From: Blattabacterium cuenoti
GTDB lineage: Bacteria > Bacteroidota > Bacteroidia > Flavobacteriales > Blattabacteriaceae
Direction: 5' to 3'
Length of the DNA stretch: 64,000 nucleotides
Assembly (NCBI RefSeq): GCF_014251695.1
Contig: NZ_CP059195.1
Span: 480,031 to 544,030 of the forward strand
This document shows, piece after piece, positions 19,923 to 28,485 of this stretch. The translations under genes were made by a program, and so were the position numbers. Numbering within the stretch: position 1 is the first letter of the stretch; each line of letters begins with the position of its first letter. Below the pieces are notes generated by a model. It was given only the letters and a program-made list of their open reading frames with translations, searched no databases and was not told the origin of the DNA.

Positions 19923-19997
19923 TGGACATTATCGGATTTGAACCGATGACCTCTACTCTGTCAAAGTAGTGCTCTAAACCTACTGAGCTAAATGTCC
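19923..19997 (-). tRNA. tRNA-Val (anticodon GAC)
   Basis: On the minus strand the acceptor arms GGACATT and AATGTCC pair fully, with discriminator A at 19923. The D arm is AGCTCAGTAGGTTTAGAGC, the anticodon arm is CTACT-TTGACAG-AGTAG giving GAC, and the T arm contains the GGTTCAAATCC loop. CCA is not encoded. GAC reads GUU and GUC codons. Confidence 0.96.
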
Positions 19998-20009
19998 TTT
20001 AAAATCAAA

Positions 20010-20017
20010 CAAAATTA
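20010..20017 (-). promoter_or_regulatory. -7 promoter element of the tRNA-Val/rpsU unit
   Basis: Read on the minus strand this is TAATTTTG, an exact TAnnTTTG match ending 12 bases before the tRNA-Val 5' end. A start point about seven bases downstream would leave a pre-tRNA leader of only a few bases. No clear -33 TTTG is seen. Confidence 0.5.
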
Positions 20018-20058
20018 AGTATTTTTTGATATATAACGGATTATAATTTATTTTTATT

Positions 20059-22128
20059 ATGTCCTGCAATATTATAAAAAAATCTATAAAATATTTAAAA
20101 GGATTAAGTTTAAAGAAAGCTTATTTATTTAATACGGAATTAAACCTTTATACATACGAAGATTTACTTTTTTTTTATCCTAAAGGATATATGCATATAT
20201 CTACATTAAAAAATATATCAGAATTATCAAATAATAATAATAATAATTTTATACAAATACTAGGGAAAATAACTAAGATTGAAGAAATAAACTATAAAAA
20301 TAAAAAAGGAAAAATGTTAATAGCATATTTGGAGGATAAAACAGGTTTTATTGAATTAGTTTGGTTTCAAAAAAATAATTTTGTAAAAAATATAACAAAA
20401 AACATCACAGTTATAGTTTCTGGAAGAGTTAAATATTTTAAAAATAAAATTCAAATCATTCATCCAAATATTAAAGAATTTCATTCTTCAATAAAGAATC
20501 ATTCTGTATTTCCTGTATATTCCATTCCTAAAAATTTAAAAGAAAAAGGAATCAATAATTCTTTTATGATTAATGTATTACAAAATCTCATAAAAGAGTT
20601 AAAAAATAACATAAATGAATTTTTTTTTCAAGATTTTCTTAATAAAAAATTAATGTCAAGAAAAAAAGCTTTAGTTCAAATTCATTTTCCAGAATCTTTA
20701 GACTCCTTATTACAAGCACAACATTCTTTAAAATTTGAAGAGTTATTCTTATTGAAACTATTTTTTTTATCTAAAAAAAAAGTAGCCTATAGTTCTCCTT
20801 TTACAAAATTAGGAAAAAATTTTCATGATTTTTACAAATATTTTATCCCTTTTCCTTTAACAGAAGAACAAAAAAAAGTATTTAAAGAAATATGGAATGA
20901 TTTGAAAAAACCTATCCAAATGAATCGATTATTACAAGGAGAAGTGGGGTGTGGAAAAACTATCATAGCTGTGTTATCGATGCTTGTAGCTTTAGATAAT
21001 GGATTTCAAACTTGTTTGATGGCTCCTACTGAAGTTTTAGCCATACAACATTATTATTCTATAAAAAAAATGTTTTCAAAAATTGGAATTAAAATAGCTT
21101 TATTAACAAGTTCTATTTCGGATTCTATACGAAAATCTCTTTATAATGAAATATTAACAGGAAAAATTTCTGTTATAATAGGAACACATTCTTTAATTCA
21201 AGAAAAAGTTAGATTCCAAAATCTTGGATTAGCAATAATAGATGAAGAACAACGTTTTGGAGTAGAACAAAGAGAGAAAATTTGGAAAAAAGATGATAAA
21301 CCACCTCATATTTTAATTATGACAGCGACCCCTATCCCTAGAACTTTAGCAAAAATTATTTACCATGATTTAAATATTTCTATTATAAAAAAACTGCCTT
21401 TAGGAAGAAAACCTATTAAAACTATTCATTTTTGGAATAAAAATAGGGATAAAGCTTTTAAAATAGTGAAAGATCAAATTTCAATAGGGAGGCAAATTTA
21501 TATTATATATCCCACCATAAATACTTCTATGAAATATCAAAATTTAATGAAAGGATATCAGGAGATGAAATATAGGTTTCAAAATTTTGAAAATGAAATT
21601 GGAATTTTGCATGGAAAAATGAATTTTCAAGAAAAAAATATACAAATTAACCGATTTTTACGTGGAAAAACTAAAATTTTAATAGCAACTACAGTAATAG
21701 AAGTAGGAGTTAATGTTCCTAACGCATCAGTTATTTTAATAGAAAATGCAGATTTTTTCGGATTATCTCAATTGCATCAATTAAGAGGAAGAGTAGGAAG
21801 AGGGATTCACGAAAGTTACTGTATTCTTATTACTGATCATAAGATCAGTGTAGAAGGTCTTTTCAGAATAAAAAAAATGTGTGAAACAAATAAAGGATTA
21901 GAAATTGCTAAAGAAGATCTAAAATTACGTGGAGGAGGAGATTTGATAGGAACTAAACAAAGTGGAAAAAATTATTTTCGTATTATAAATTTGGTAAAAG
22001 ATTATAAATTAATAAAAGAAGTTTTTCCAATTGCTAAAATTTTTTTTCAGAAAAATCCTAATTTTTTAAAAAATACAAAAAATATTTTTTATGAAAACTA
22101 TAAAAAGAAATGGGAAATTTATAAATAA
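20059..22128 (+). CDS. recG: ATP-dependent DNA helicase RecG
   Basis: A branch-migrating helicase that remodels stalled forks and Holliday junctions. The N-terminal wedge (OB fold, about residues 60-160) is followed by helicase motifs: LLQGEVGCGKTIIA (Walker A, near 295), MAPTEVLAIQH, IIDEEQRFGVEQRE (DEEQ box), MTATPIPRTLAKII, IATTVIEVGVNVPNASVI and HQLRGRVGRGIHES. Length 689 matches the family. An AAT microsatellite encodes a run of Asn near residue 60. The stop codon shares one base with the next start (TAATG). Confidence 0.98.
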   Translation: MSCNIIKKSIKYLKGLSLKKAYLFNTELNLYTYEDLLFFYPKGYMHISTLKNISELSNNNNNNFIQILGKITKIEEINYKNKKGKMLIAYLEDKTGFIELVWFQKNNFVKNITKNITVIVSGRVKYFKNKIQIIHPNIKEFHSSIKNHSVFPVYSIPKNLKEKGINNSFMINVLQNLIKELKNNINEFFFQDFLNKKLMSRKKALVQIHFPESLDSLLQAQHSLKFEELFLLKLFFLSKKKVAYSSPFTKLGKNFHDFYKYFIPFPLTEEQKKVFKEIWNDLKKPIQMNRLLQGEVGCGKTIIAVLSMLVALDNGFQTCLMAPTEVLAIQHYYSIKKMFSKIGIKIALLTSSISDSIRKSLYNEILTGKISVIIGTHSLIQEKVRFQNLGLAIIDEEQRFGVEQREKIWKKDDKPPHILIMTATPIPRTLAKIIYHDLNISIIKKLPLGRKPIKTIHFWNKNRDKAFKIVKDQISIGRQIYIIYPTINTSMKYQNLMKGYQEMKYRFQNFENEIGILHGKMNFQEKNIQINRFLRGKTKILIATTVIEVGVNVPNASVILIENADFFGLSQLHQLRGRVGRGIHESYCILITDHKISVEGLFRIKKMCETNKGLEIAKEDLKLRGGGDLIGTKQSGKNYFRIINLVKDYKLIKEVFPIAKIFFQKNPNFLKNTKNIFYENYKKKWEIYK

Positions 22129-24272
22129 TGAGTAACCCCATGAATTCTCTAAATAGTTCTCAACGTAAAATTATAGAAACTATTAATGGCCCCATACTAG
22201 TTCTTGCTGGAGCAGGATCAGGAAAAACTCGTGTTATTACACACCGGATTATTCATATGATTCAAAATATAGGAATATCTCCTTCTAATATATTGGCTTT
22301 AACTTTTACCAAAAAAGCTGCTCAAGAAATGAAAAATCGTATTTCTAACATGATAATGGAACAAATAGATTTTCATAAAATAACACTAGGAACTTTTCAT
22401 TCTATATTTTCCAGTATTCTAAGAAAAGAATCTCATTGGTTAGGATTCAAATCAAATTATACTATCTATGACCATAAGGATTCAGAAAATGTCATAAAAC
22501 AAATATTAAAAGATATAAACATAGATATATCCTTGAATTATAAAGAAATAAGAATCAGAATTTCTAAGTATAAAAATAATTTGTATTATTTATATAATAA
22601 TAAATTAAAGGATAAAAAATTAGAATTTTTTACTAAAATTTATAAATGTTATATGAAACGTTGTTTTCAAGCAAATGCATTAGATTTTGACGATATATTA
22701 CTTCATACCAATCATTTGTTTCTTTATTTTCCAAATGTACTTAAAAAGTATCAAAAAAAATTTAAATACATATTAATTGATGAATATCAAGATACTAATT
22801 TATCTCAATATACTATTATAAAAAATTTAGTTTCTATGCATAAAAATCTTTTTGTAGTAGGAGATGACGCTCAAAGTATTTATGCTTTTCGTGGAGCTAA
22901 TATTTCCAATATTTTAAATTTTCATATCGATTATCATAATGCTAAAATTTTTCGTTTAGAACAAAATTATCGTTCTACTAACCATATAGTACAAGCTTCT
23001 AACAGCATTATTTCTTTTAATAAAAATCAAATCATAAAAAAAATATGGACAAATAATGAAAAAGGAGAAAAAATTCAAATATATTGCGCTTCTTCTGAAT
23101 CAGAAGAAGCGCAATATATTGCTTCTTCTATTCTATCAATAAAAAGAAAAAAAAATTTACAATTTGAAAACTTTGCGATTCTTTATAGAGCAAATATACA
23201 ATCACATATTATAGAATCTTATCTAAAAAAGAAAAACATTCCATATCATATATATGGTTCCATTTCGTTTTTTAAACGAAAGGAAATTCGGGATCTTTTA
23301 GCTTATTTAAGAGTTATTGTCAATCCAAATGATGAAGCATCTTTATTACGCATTATAAAAAAAGTAAATCAAAAAATATTAAAAAATATATTAAGTTTAT
23401 CTAAAAAAAAAGAAAATACAATTTACAGTGTAATAAAAAATATTGAAAATTATAAACATTTATTGAAAATAAATAATAAAACAATAAATAAATTTACAAG
23501 TTTATTTTTTACAATAGAAAAATTACGTGTTAACGCAACACAAGATAATGCATACATAGTAGTGAAAAAATTGCTTAATTTTTTATTAAAAAAAAATTAT
23601 AACAATTATAATCATGAAGATTTTAAATATATACTTGATCATATATTTCAATACGTTAAAGAACAAAAAAAATTAAAAAATAATGGAGATACAAGTTTAT
23701 TTGGTTTTTTACAATGTTTTTATTTAGAAATAAATGAAGATATCAATCATAAAAAAAATGAAAGGAATAAAGTGTCATTAATGACAGTTCATTTATCCAA
23801 AGGATTAGAATTTTCCATTGTTTTTATTGCAGGATTAGAAGAAAATTTGTTTCCATCAAAATCTAGTTTTGAAAATCAGTTAAAAATAGAGGAAGAACGT
23901 CGTTTATTTTATGTTGCTTTAACTAGAGCACAAAAAAAAGCAGTGCTTACTTATGCTAAGTATAGATTTATATGGGGTGAAAAAAAAGAAAATATCCCTA
24001 GTCGTTTTATTAACGAACTTAATAAAAATTTTATTGATATAGAAAATCATAAATATATATCCAAAAAAAAAGAAATTCATTCTTTGAATCATTTTAATCA
24101 TGAAAATTCTAAATATTTAGAAATTAAAAAAGGAATAAAAGTTTTTCATAAAAATTTCGGAGTAGGAACCATTGTAGAATTACAAAATCAAAATAAAATA
24201 GCTTTAATCAAATTTCAGAAATCGGGAGAAAAAAGAATTTTTCTAAAATTGGATAAACTTGTTATTTACTAA
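22128..24272 (+). CDS. UvrD/PcrA-type superfamily 1 DNA helicase
   Basis: A 3'-5' helicase of mismatch/excision repair and replication restart. All SF1A motifs are present in order: Q motif LNSSQRKII, Walker A LAGAGSGKTRVITHRI, DEYQDTN, FVVGDDAQSIYAFRGAN, LEQNYRST, MTVHLSKGLEFSIVFIAG and RLFYVALTRAQKK. The C-terminus FHKNFGVGTIVEL is the Tudor-like RNA-polymerase-binding tail of PcrA proteins. Length 714 is typical. A perfect 43-nt palindrome lies inside the gene (23078-23120), encoding part of motif region ASSESEEAQYIASS. Translation starts on the last base of the recG stop. Confidence 0.97.
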   Translation: MSNPMNSLNSSQRKIIETINGPILVLAGAGSGKTRVITHRIIHMIQNIGISPSNILALTFTKKAAQEMKNRISNMIMEQIDFHKITLGTFHSIFSSILRKESHWLGFKSNYTIYDHKDSENVIKQILKDINIDISLNYKEIRIRISKYKNNLYYLYNNKLKDKKLEFFTKIYKCYMKRCFQANALDFDDILLHTNHLFLYFPNVLKKYQKKFKYILIDEYQDTNLSQYTIIKNLVSMHKNLFVVGDDAQSIYAFRGANISNILNFHIDYHNAKIFRLEQNYRSTNHIVQASNSIISFNKNQIIKKIWTNNEKGEKIQIYCASSESEEAQYIASSILSIKRKKNLQFENFAILYRANIQSHIIESYLKKKNIPYHIYGSISFFKRKEIRDLLAYLRVIVNPNDEASLLRIIKKVNQKILKNILSLSKKKENTIYSVIKNIENYKHLLKINNKTINKFTSLFFTIEKLRVNATQDNAYIVVKKLLNFLLKKNYNNYNHEDFKYILDHIFQYVKEQKKLKNNGDTSLFGFLQCFYLEINEDINHKKNERNKVSLMTVHLSKGLEFSIVFIAGLEENLFPSKSSFENQLKIEEERRLFYVALTRAQKKAVLTYAKYRFIWGEKKENIPSRFINELNKNFIDIENHKYISKKKEIHSLNHFNHENSKYLEIKKGIKVFHKNFGVGTIVELQNQNKIALIKFQKSGEKRIFLKLDKLVIY
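23078..23120. repeat. Perfect 43-nt palindrome inside the uvrD/pcrA coding region
   Basis: Two 21-base arms are perfect reverse complements around a single central A at 23099. The inner part of the left arm reads TTGCGCTTCTTCTGA and the right arm TCAGAAGAAGCGCAA, followed outward by AT-rich AATATA/TATATT. The reading frame is intact across it. The arms are G+C-richer than their surroundings and would form a very stable hairpin in mRNA or single-stranded DNA. Confidence 0.95.
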
Positions 24273-24278
24273 CAATTC

Positions 24279-25283
24279 ATGAATGATTCAAAAAAAATTA
24301 AATTAAATCTTAATTTTCAGAAAATAATTTGTTTTGTAGCAATTATTTTCTTTTTTATCAAATTCATTACTTGGCATATTACTTCTTCACTTTCTATATT
24401 TAGTGATGCTATGGAAAGTTTGATTAATATTATTAGCGGTTTTGTTGGATTATGTAGCCTTTACATATCATCTTTACCTAAAGATAAAAATCATCCATAT
24501 GGACATGGTAAAATAGAATTTATATCAACAGCTATAGAAGGGGTTTTAATTTCTATAGTAGGAATTACTATTTTTATTAATACTTTTATACGTATTAAAG
24601 ATAACATGGATGGAATTCTTTTATCTAGATTAGATTATGGTGTTCTTTTGATGTCTTTTACTGGAATTATTAATTATTTTTTAGGATTTTTAGCCTGTAA
24701 AATAGGACATAAAAATGGGGCTTTAACATTAATAGCTAGCGGAAAACATCTTAAAATAGATACGTATTCTACTTTTGGTATAGTTGTAGGATTGATTTTA
24801 TTAAACATTACCAAATGTACATGGATAGACCCTATGATTTCTATGGTTTTTTCATCCGTTATTTTGTATACAGGATTCCAATTATTGAGGAATGCTACAG
24901 CTGGAATTATGGATGAATCTGATAAAAAACTTTTAAAAAAATTATCGTTTTACCTAAACGAAAAAAGAGATATTCATTGGATCGATCTTCATAATTTAAA
25001 AATCATTAAATATGGGAGTGCATTGCATATAGATTGTCATCTAACCGTTCCATGGTTTTTTAATATAAAAAAAGCTAATCAAGAAGTTAAAAAGTTAACT
25101 CAATTAACTAAAAATGAATTTGGATCTAAAGTAGAACTATCGGTTCATGTTGAAGCTTGTTCTAATAATCATTGTACACTTTGTTTTAACCGTTTTTGTA
25201 AAGTAAGAAAAAATATTTTTCAACAAAAAATTCTTTGGACTTTAGATAAAACGTCTTATGAAAACAATAATATTAAATTTTAA
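24279..25283 (+). CDS. Cation diffusion facilitator family metal transporter
   Basis: An inner-membrane antiporter exporting divalent metals (zinc, iron or manganese). Six helices are expected in the first 215 residues. The metal site is FSDAMESLINI on helix 2 and GKHLKIDTYST on helix 5 (an H...D pair), with the histidine-bearing loop HPYGHGKIEF. The cytosolic C-terminal domain ends in a Cys/His cluster, HVEACSNNHCTLCFNRFC, which I read as an added metal site common in Bacteroidetes homologues. The gene starts six bases after the helicase gene. The transported metal cannot be fixed from sequence. Confidence 0.93.
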   Translation: MNDSKKIKLNLNFQKIICFVAIIFFFIKFITWHITSSLSIFSDAMESLINIISGFVGLCSLYISSLPKDKNHPYGHGKIEFISTAIEGVLISIVGITIFINTFIRIKDNMDGILLSRLDYGVLLMSFTGIINYFLGFLACKIGHKNGALTLIASGKHLKIDTYSTFGIVVGLILLNITKCTWIDPMISMVFSSVILYTGFQLLRNATAGIMDESDKKLLKKLSFYLNEKRDIHWIDLHNLKIIKYGSALHIDCHLTVPWFFNIKKANQEVKKLTQLTKNEFGSKVELSVHVEACSNNHCTLCFNRFCKVRKNIFQQKILWTLDKTSYENNNIKF

Positions 25284-25292
25284 ATAAATATT

Positions 25293-25895
25293 ATGGAATA
25301 CAATACTAATCGTTTAAAATTGGTCATACCAGAATATGGAAGAAATATTCATAAAATGATAGACTATGCTATACAAATAAAAAACAGAAAACAAAGAAAC
25401 CGTTGTGCATGGGGTATTATTAAATTAATGACGGGGTCTCTTAATCCTAAATTTCATAATAAGTCAATTCATTTTTTTCAACATAAACTATGGAATCAAT
25501 TATTGATTATGTCTAAATATCAATTAGATATTGATACTCCTTTCCAAAACAAAAAAGAACCCTTAAAAATGAATTTTTGTAACAAAAAAGTAGTATACCC
25601 TGAGTATTTAACTAATTTTAGATATTATGGAAAAATAATAAGAAACATGATACACGCAGCAATACGTTGTAAAGATACGCAAAAAAAAGAAGGATTATTT
25701 TATGCTATTGCTAATACAATGAAAAAAAACTACTTAAGGTGGAATAAAAATATAGTGGAAGATGATGTAATATTCAAAGATTTAAAAGAACTTTCAAAAG
25801 GAAAAATATGTTTAATGAAAAATACTGATCCATTATTACAATGTTCTCATATTTTAAAATATAAAAAAAAATTTTTTAAAAATAATAAAGTATAA
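25293..25895 (+). CDS. DUF4290 family protein
   Basis: A 200-residue cytosolic protein resembling the Bacteroidetes-restricted DUF4290 family, which I recognise by EYNTNRLKLVIPEYGRNIHK at the start, the AIQIKNRKQRNRCAWGII helix and PEYLTNFRYYGKIIRNMI in the middle. No signal peptide, membrane helix or catalytic motif is visible. It is rich in helix-forming basic residues. It sits tightly between the CDF transporter (9 bases) and murA (15 bases), an arrangement with murA that I recall from relatives. Function unknown. Confidence 0.83.
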   Translation: MEYNTNRLKLVIPEYGRNIHKMIDYAIQIKNRKQRNRCAWGIIKLMTGSLNPKFHNKSIHFFQHKLWNQLLIMSKYQLDIDTPFQNKKEPLKMNFCNKKVVYPEYLTNFRYYGKIIRNMIHAAIRCKDTQKKEGLFYAIANTMKKNYLRWNKNIVEDDVIFKDLKELSKGKICLMKNTDPLLQCSHILKYKKKFFKNNKV

Positions 25896-25910
25896 AAAAG
25901 TTTCATTATA

Positions 25911-27224
25911 ATGGGGTCTTTTAAAATAAAAGGTGGATTTCCTTTAAAAGGAGAAATAAAACCACAAGGGGCTAAAAATGAATCTTTGCAGGTATTATGC
26001 GCCGTATTACTAACTTCAGAAAAATTAAGAATTAAAAATATTCCAGAAATAGGAGATGTTAAATGTTTGATACAAATTCTTAAAGAGTTAGAAGTAATGG
26101 TAAAACAAAATGGAATTGGAGATTATACTTTTCAAGCCAAAAATATAAATACAGAATATTTAAATACAAAAAAATTTCGTGAACATGGAAAGTCCATTAG
26201 AGGATCAATTATGATTGCAGGTCCTTTACTTGCTAGATTTGGAAAAGTTTGTATTCCAATTCCTGGAGGAGATCGGATAGGAAGACGACGTTTAGATGCT
26301 CATTTAACAGGATTGAGATTATTAGGAAGTAATATCCATTATCATAATGAATCCAAATATTTTGATTTAAGAATGACTAAAAATAGTCTAACGGGAGAGT
26401 ATATTTTAATGGAAGAAGCTTCTATTACGGGAACAGCTAATGTCATTATGGCTGCTACTCTAGCTAAAGGAAAAACGACTATTTACAATGCTGCTTGCGA
26501 ACCTTATATTCAACAGTTATGTAGGTTATTAAACAAAATGGGAGCAAAAATTAGAGGAATAGGATCTAATTTAATTAATATAACTGGAGTCAAAGAATTA
26601 GGAGGATGTGAACATACCATATTACCTGATATGGTAGAAATAGGGAGTTGGATAGGGTTAGCTGCTATTACTTCTTCTGAAATTTTAATTAAAAATGTTA
26701 GTTGGAAAAATTTAGGAATTGTTCCTAATACATTTCATAAAATGGGGATTAAATTAGAAAAAGAAAAAGATAACATTTATATTCCATCACAAAAATCTTA
26801 TAAAATTAAAAAATCATTAAATAACGCAATATTAACAATATCTGATGCTCCATGGCCTGGATTAACACCAGATTTATTAAGCATTTTAACTGTAGTAGCC
26901 ACTCAAGCTAAAGGAAGTGTTCTCATTCATCAAAAAATGTTTGAAAGTAGGCTATTTTTTGTAGATAAACTTATTGAAATGGGAGCTCAAATTATATTAT
27001 GTGATCCTCATAGAGCTACTGTTATAGGACTGAATCATAAATCTCCTCTTAGAGGAGCTATATTAAATTCTCCAGATATTAGAGCAGGAATCTCTCTTCT
27101 CATAGCCGCTCTTTCTGCTAAAGGAACTAGTATTATTAGAAATATAGAACAAATAGATAGAGGATATGAAAATATAGATCAAAGATTACGTATTTTAGGA
27201 GCAGATATTATAAGAATAAAATGA
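25911..27224 (+). CDS. murA: UDP-N-acetylglucosamine 1-carboxyvinyltransferase
   Basis: It transfers enolpyruvate to UDP-GlcNAc, the first committed step of peptidoglycan synthesis. The start is followed by KIKGGFPLKGEIKPQGAKNE with the substrate-binding Lys-Asn pair. The active-site loop reads PGGDRIGRRRLD, so residue 121 is Asp where Escherichia coli has the fosfomycin-reactive Cys115. SITGTANVIMAA and PDLLSILTVVATQA are further conserved blocks. The 437 residues are full length. Together with ddl and murF in this window it indicates a working murein pathway. Confidence 0.97.
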   Translation: MGSFKIKGGFPLKGEIKPQGAKNESLQVLCAVLLTSEKLRIKNIPEIGDVKCLIQILKELEVMVKQNGIGDYTFQAKNINTEYLNTKKFREHGKSIRGSIMIAGPLLARFGKVCIPIPGGDRIGRRRLDAHLTGLRLLGSNIHYHNESKYFDLRMTKNSLTGEYILMEEASITGTANVIMAATLAKGKTTIYNAACEPYIQQLCRLLNKMGAKIRGIGSNLINITGVKELGGCEHTILPDMVEIGSWIGLAAITSSEILIKNVSWKNLGIVPNTFHKMGIKLEKEKDNIYIPSQKSYKIKKSLNNAILTISDAPWPGLTPDLLSILTVVATQAKGSVLIHQKMFESRLFFVDKLIEMGAQIILCDPHRATVIGLNHKSPLRGAILNSPDIRAGISLLIAALSAKGTSIIRNIEQIDRGYENIDQRLRILGADIIRIK

Positions 27225-27579
27225 TAAAATATTTCTTTAATATAAAGATAGAAAAAATTCACTTTTATACACGAACAAGCCAATTTTCTTTCATAAAAAA
27301 AAATATGAATTTATGTATAGTCATAGACTATCATTATTTTTTCACAATTTGTGAGAGAATAGAAATAAATAAATAAAACAAAAACACAAAAATTCGTAAT
27401 TTTAATTTAATCAAAATGTGATATTATATTTTTTTTATTAAATGTTTTTAAATAAAAGATGATATATTTCTTATTATGTATGAAACATATTTATTATTTC
27501 AAAATCATATAACTTTATATATCATATAAATAGATAAATTGAATGAAAAAGATCAGAAGAAAAATAATAATGAAAAATT
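27225..27579. other. Longest intergenic region (355 bases): small dyads, no gene seen
   Basis: This spacer separates murA and greA, both plus strand. It holds ATAGTC-ATA-GACTAT at 27317-27331 followed by a T-rich stretch, a possible weak murA terminator. A 13-base palindrome TCACAATTTGTGA lies at 27342-27354. The rest is A/T-rich. I find no open frame with coding character, no exact TAnnTTTG before greA, and no tRNA or recognisable ncRNA fold. Confidence 0.5.
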
Positions 27580-28062
27580 ATGACAAAATTTGAATATATA
27601 ACTAAAGAAGGATTAGAAAAATTACAAAAAGAAATAGAAAGATTAGAAAACATAGAACGTCCGAAAATATCTATGCAAATAGCGGAAGCGAGAGATAAAG
27701 GAGATTTATCAGAAAATGCAGAATATGATGCCATAAAAGAGGCTCAAGGTTTTTTAGAAATGAATATAGCTAAGTTAAAAAAAAAATTATCCAATGCGCG
27801 TATCATAGATGGATCACAAATTAATAGAACTAGAGTTTCTATTCTTTCTACAGTAAGAGTAAAAAATTTGACCTATGGGGGAGAACAAATATATACCTTA
27901 GTTCCAGAGGGAGAAACAGACTTAAAATCAGGAAAAATATCCATAAACACTCCTATATCAACAGGATTACTTGGGAAACAAGTAGGACAAATTGCCCATG
28001 TGAAGTTACCTAATAAAATGATACTTGATTATGAAATTTTAGAAATAGCATTTAGTGAATAA
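27580..28062 (+). CDS. greA: Transcription elongation factor GreA
   Basis: It enters the secondary channel of RNA polymerase and stimulates cleavage of backtracked RNA. The N-terminal coiled coil carries ARDKGDLSENAEYDAIKE with the acidic tip residues needed for cleavage (about residues 37-54). The C-terminal FKBP-like domain shows TLVPEGETDLKSGKIS and STGLLGKQVGQIA. Length 160 is normal. Its last eight bases overlap the GTG start of the HIT gene. Confidence 0.98.
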   Translation: MTKFEYITKEGLEKLQKEIERLENIERPKISMQIAEARDKGDLSENAEYDAIKEAQGFLEMNIAKLKKKLSNARIIDGSQINRTRVSILSTVRVKNLTYGGEQIYTLVPEGETDLKSGKISINTPISTGLLGKQVGQIAHVKLPNKMILDYEILEIAFSE

Positions 28063-28462
28063 TAATATATTTAAAAAAATCATTAATAATGAAATTTTAG
28101 CTTATAAAGTAGCGGAAAATTCTGATCATTTAGCTTTTTTAGACATTTATCCCATAAAAATAGGACACACCTTGGTAATACCGAAAAAAAGTAATAGAGA
28201 TAAAATTTTTTCTTTATCGGAAAAAGAATTTATCTCTATTATGTCTTTTACAAGAAAAATAGCTATAGGTATAGAAAAAATTATACCTTGCAATCGTGTT
28301 GGTATATTTGTTATTGGATTCGAAATTCCTCATGTCCATATTCATTTAATTCCTATGGATAAAGAAAGTGATGGAAATTTTTTCAAAAAAAGAATGGTTT
28401 TATCTTCAAAAAATTTTCAAATATTGTCAAAAAAAATAAAAAAATCTATTCAAAAAATATAA
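28055..28462 (+). CDS. HIT family nucleotide-binding hydrolase
   Basis: A histidine-triad protein that hydrolyses nucleoside phosphoramidates or adenylates. The triad is HVHIHLIP near residue 93, preceded by the conserved FLDIYPIKIGHTLVIPKK segment. It starts with GTG at 28055, inside the greA stop region, giving MNNNIFKKIINNEILAYKV, the expected HIT N-terminus; no ATG fits. The 135 residues are typical. GreA and HIT genes are often adjacent in Flavobacteriales, as far as I recall. Exact substrate unknown. Confidence 0.93.
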   Translation: MNNNIFKKIINNEILAYKVAENSDHLAFLDIYPIKIGHTLVIPKKSNRDKIFSLSEKEFISIMSFTRKIAIGIEKIIPCNRVGIFVIGFEIPHVHIHLIPMDKESDGNFFKKRMVLSSKNFQILSKKIKKSIQKI

Positions 28463-28485
28463 ATGAAAATTTTCATTTATATTTT
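28454..28485. terminator. Bidirectional terminator, perfect 32-nt palindrome
   Basis: Perfect 16+16 inverted repeat centred on GAAAATTTTC, with arms running AAAATATAAATG/CATTTATATTTT. It overlaps both the HIT stop (28460-28462) and the coaX stop (28484-28486) of these convergent genes. All-A/T stem except one G-C pair, so strength is moderate. Confidence 0.65.

Noticed and set aside
19894-19929. 12-codon extension of rpsU up to the tRNA-Val gene
   Set aside because: S21 proteins begin at MILITTVREGES; the extra codons reach into the tRNA 3' end.
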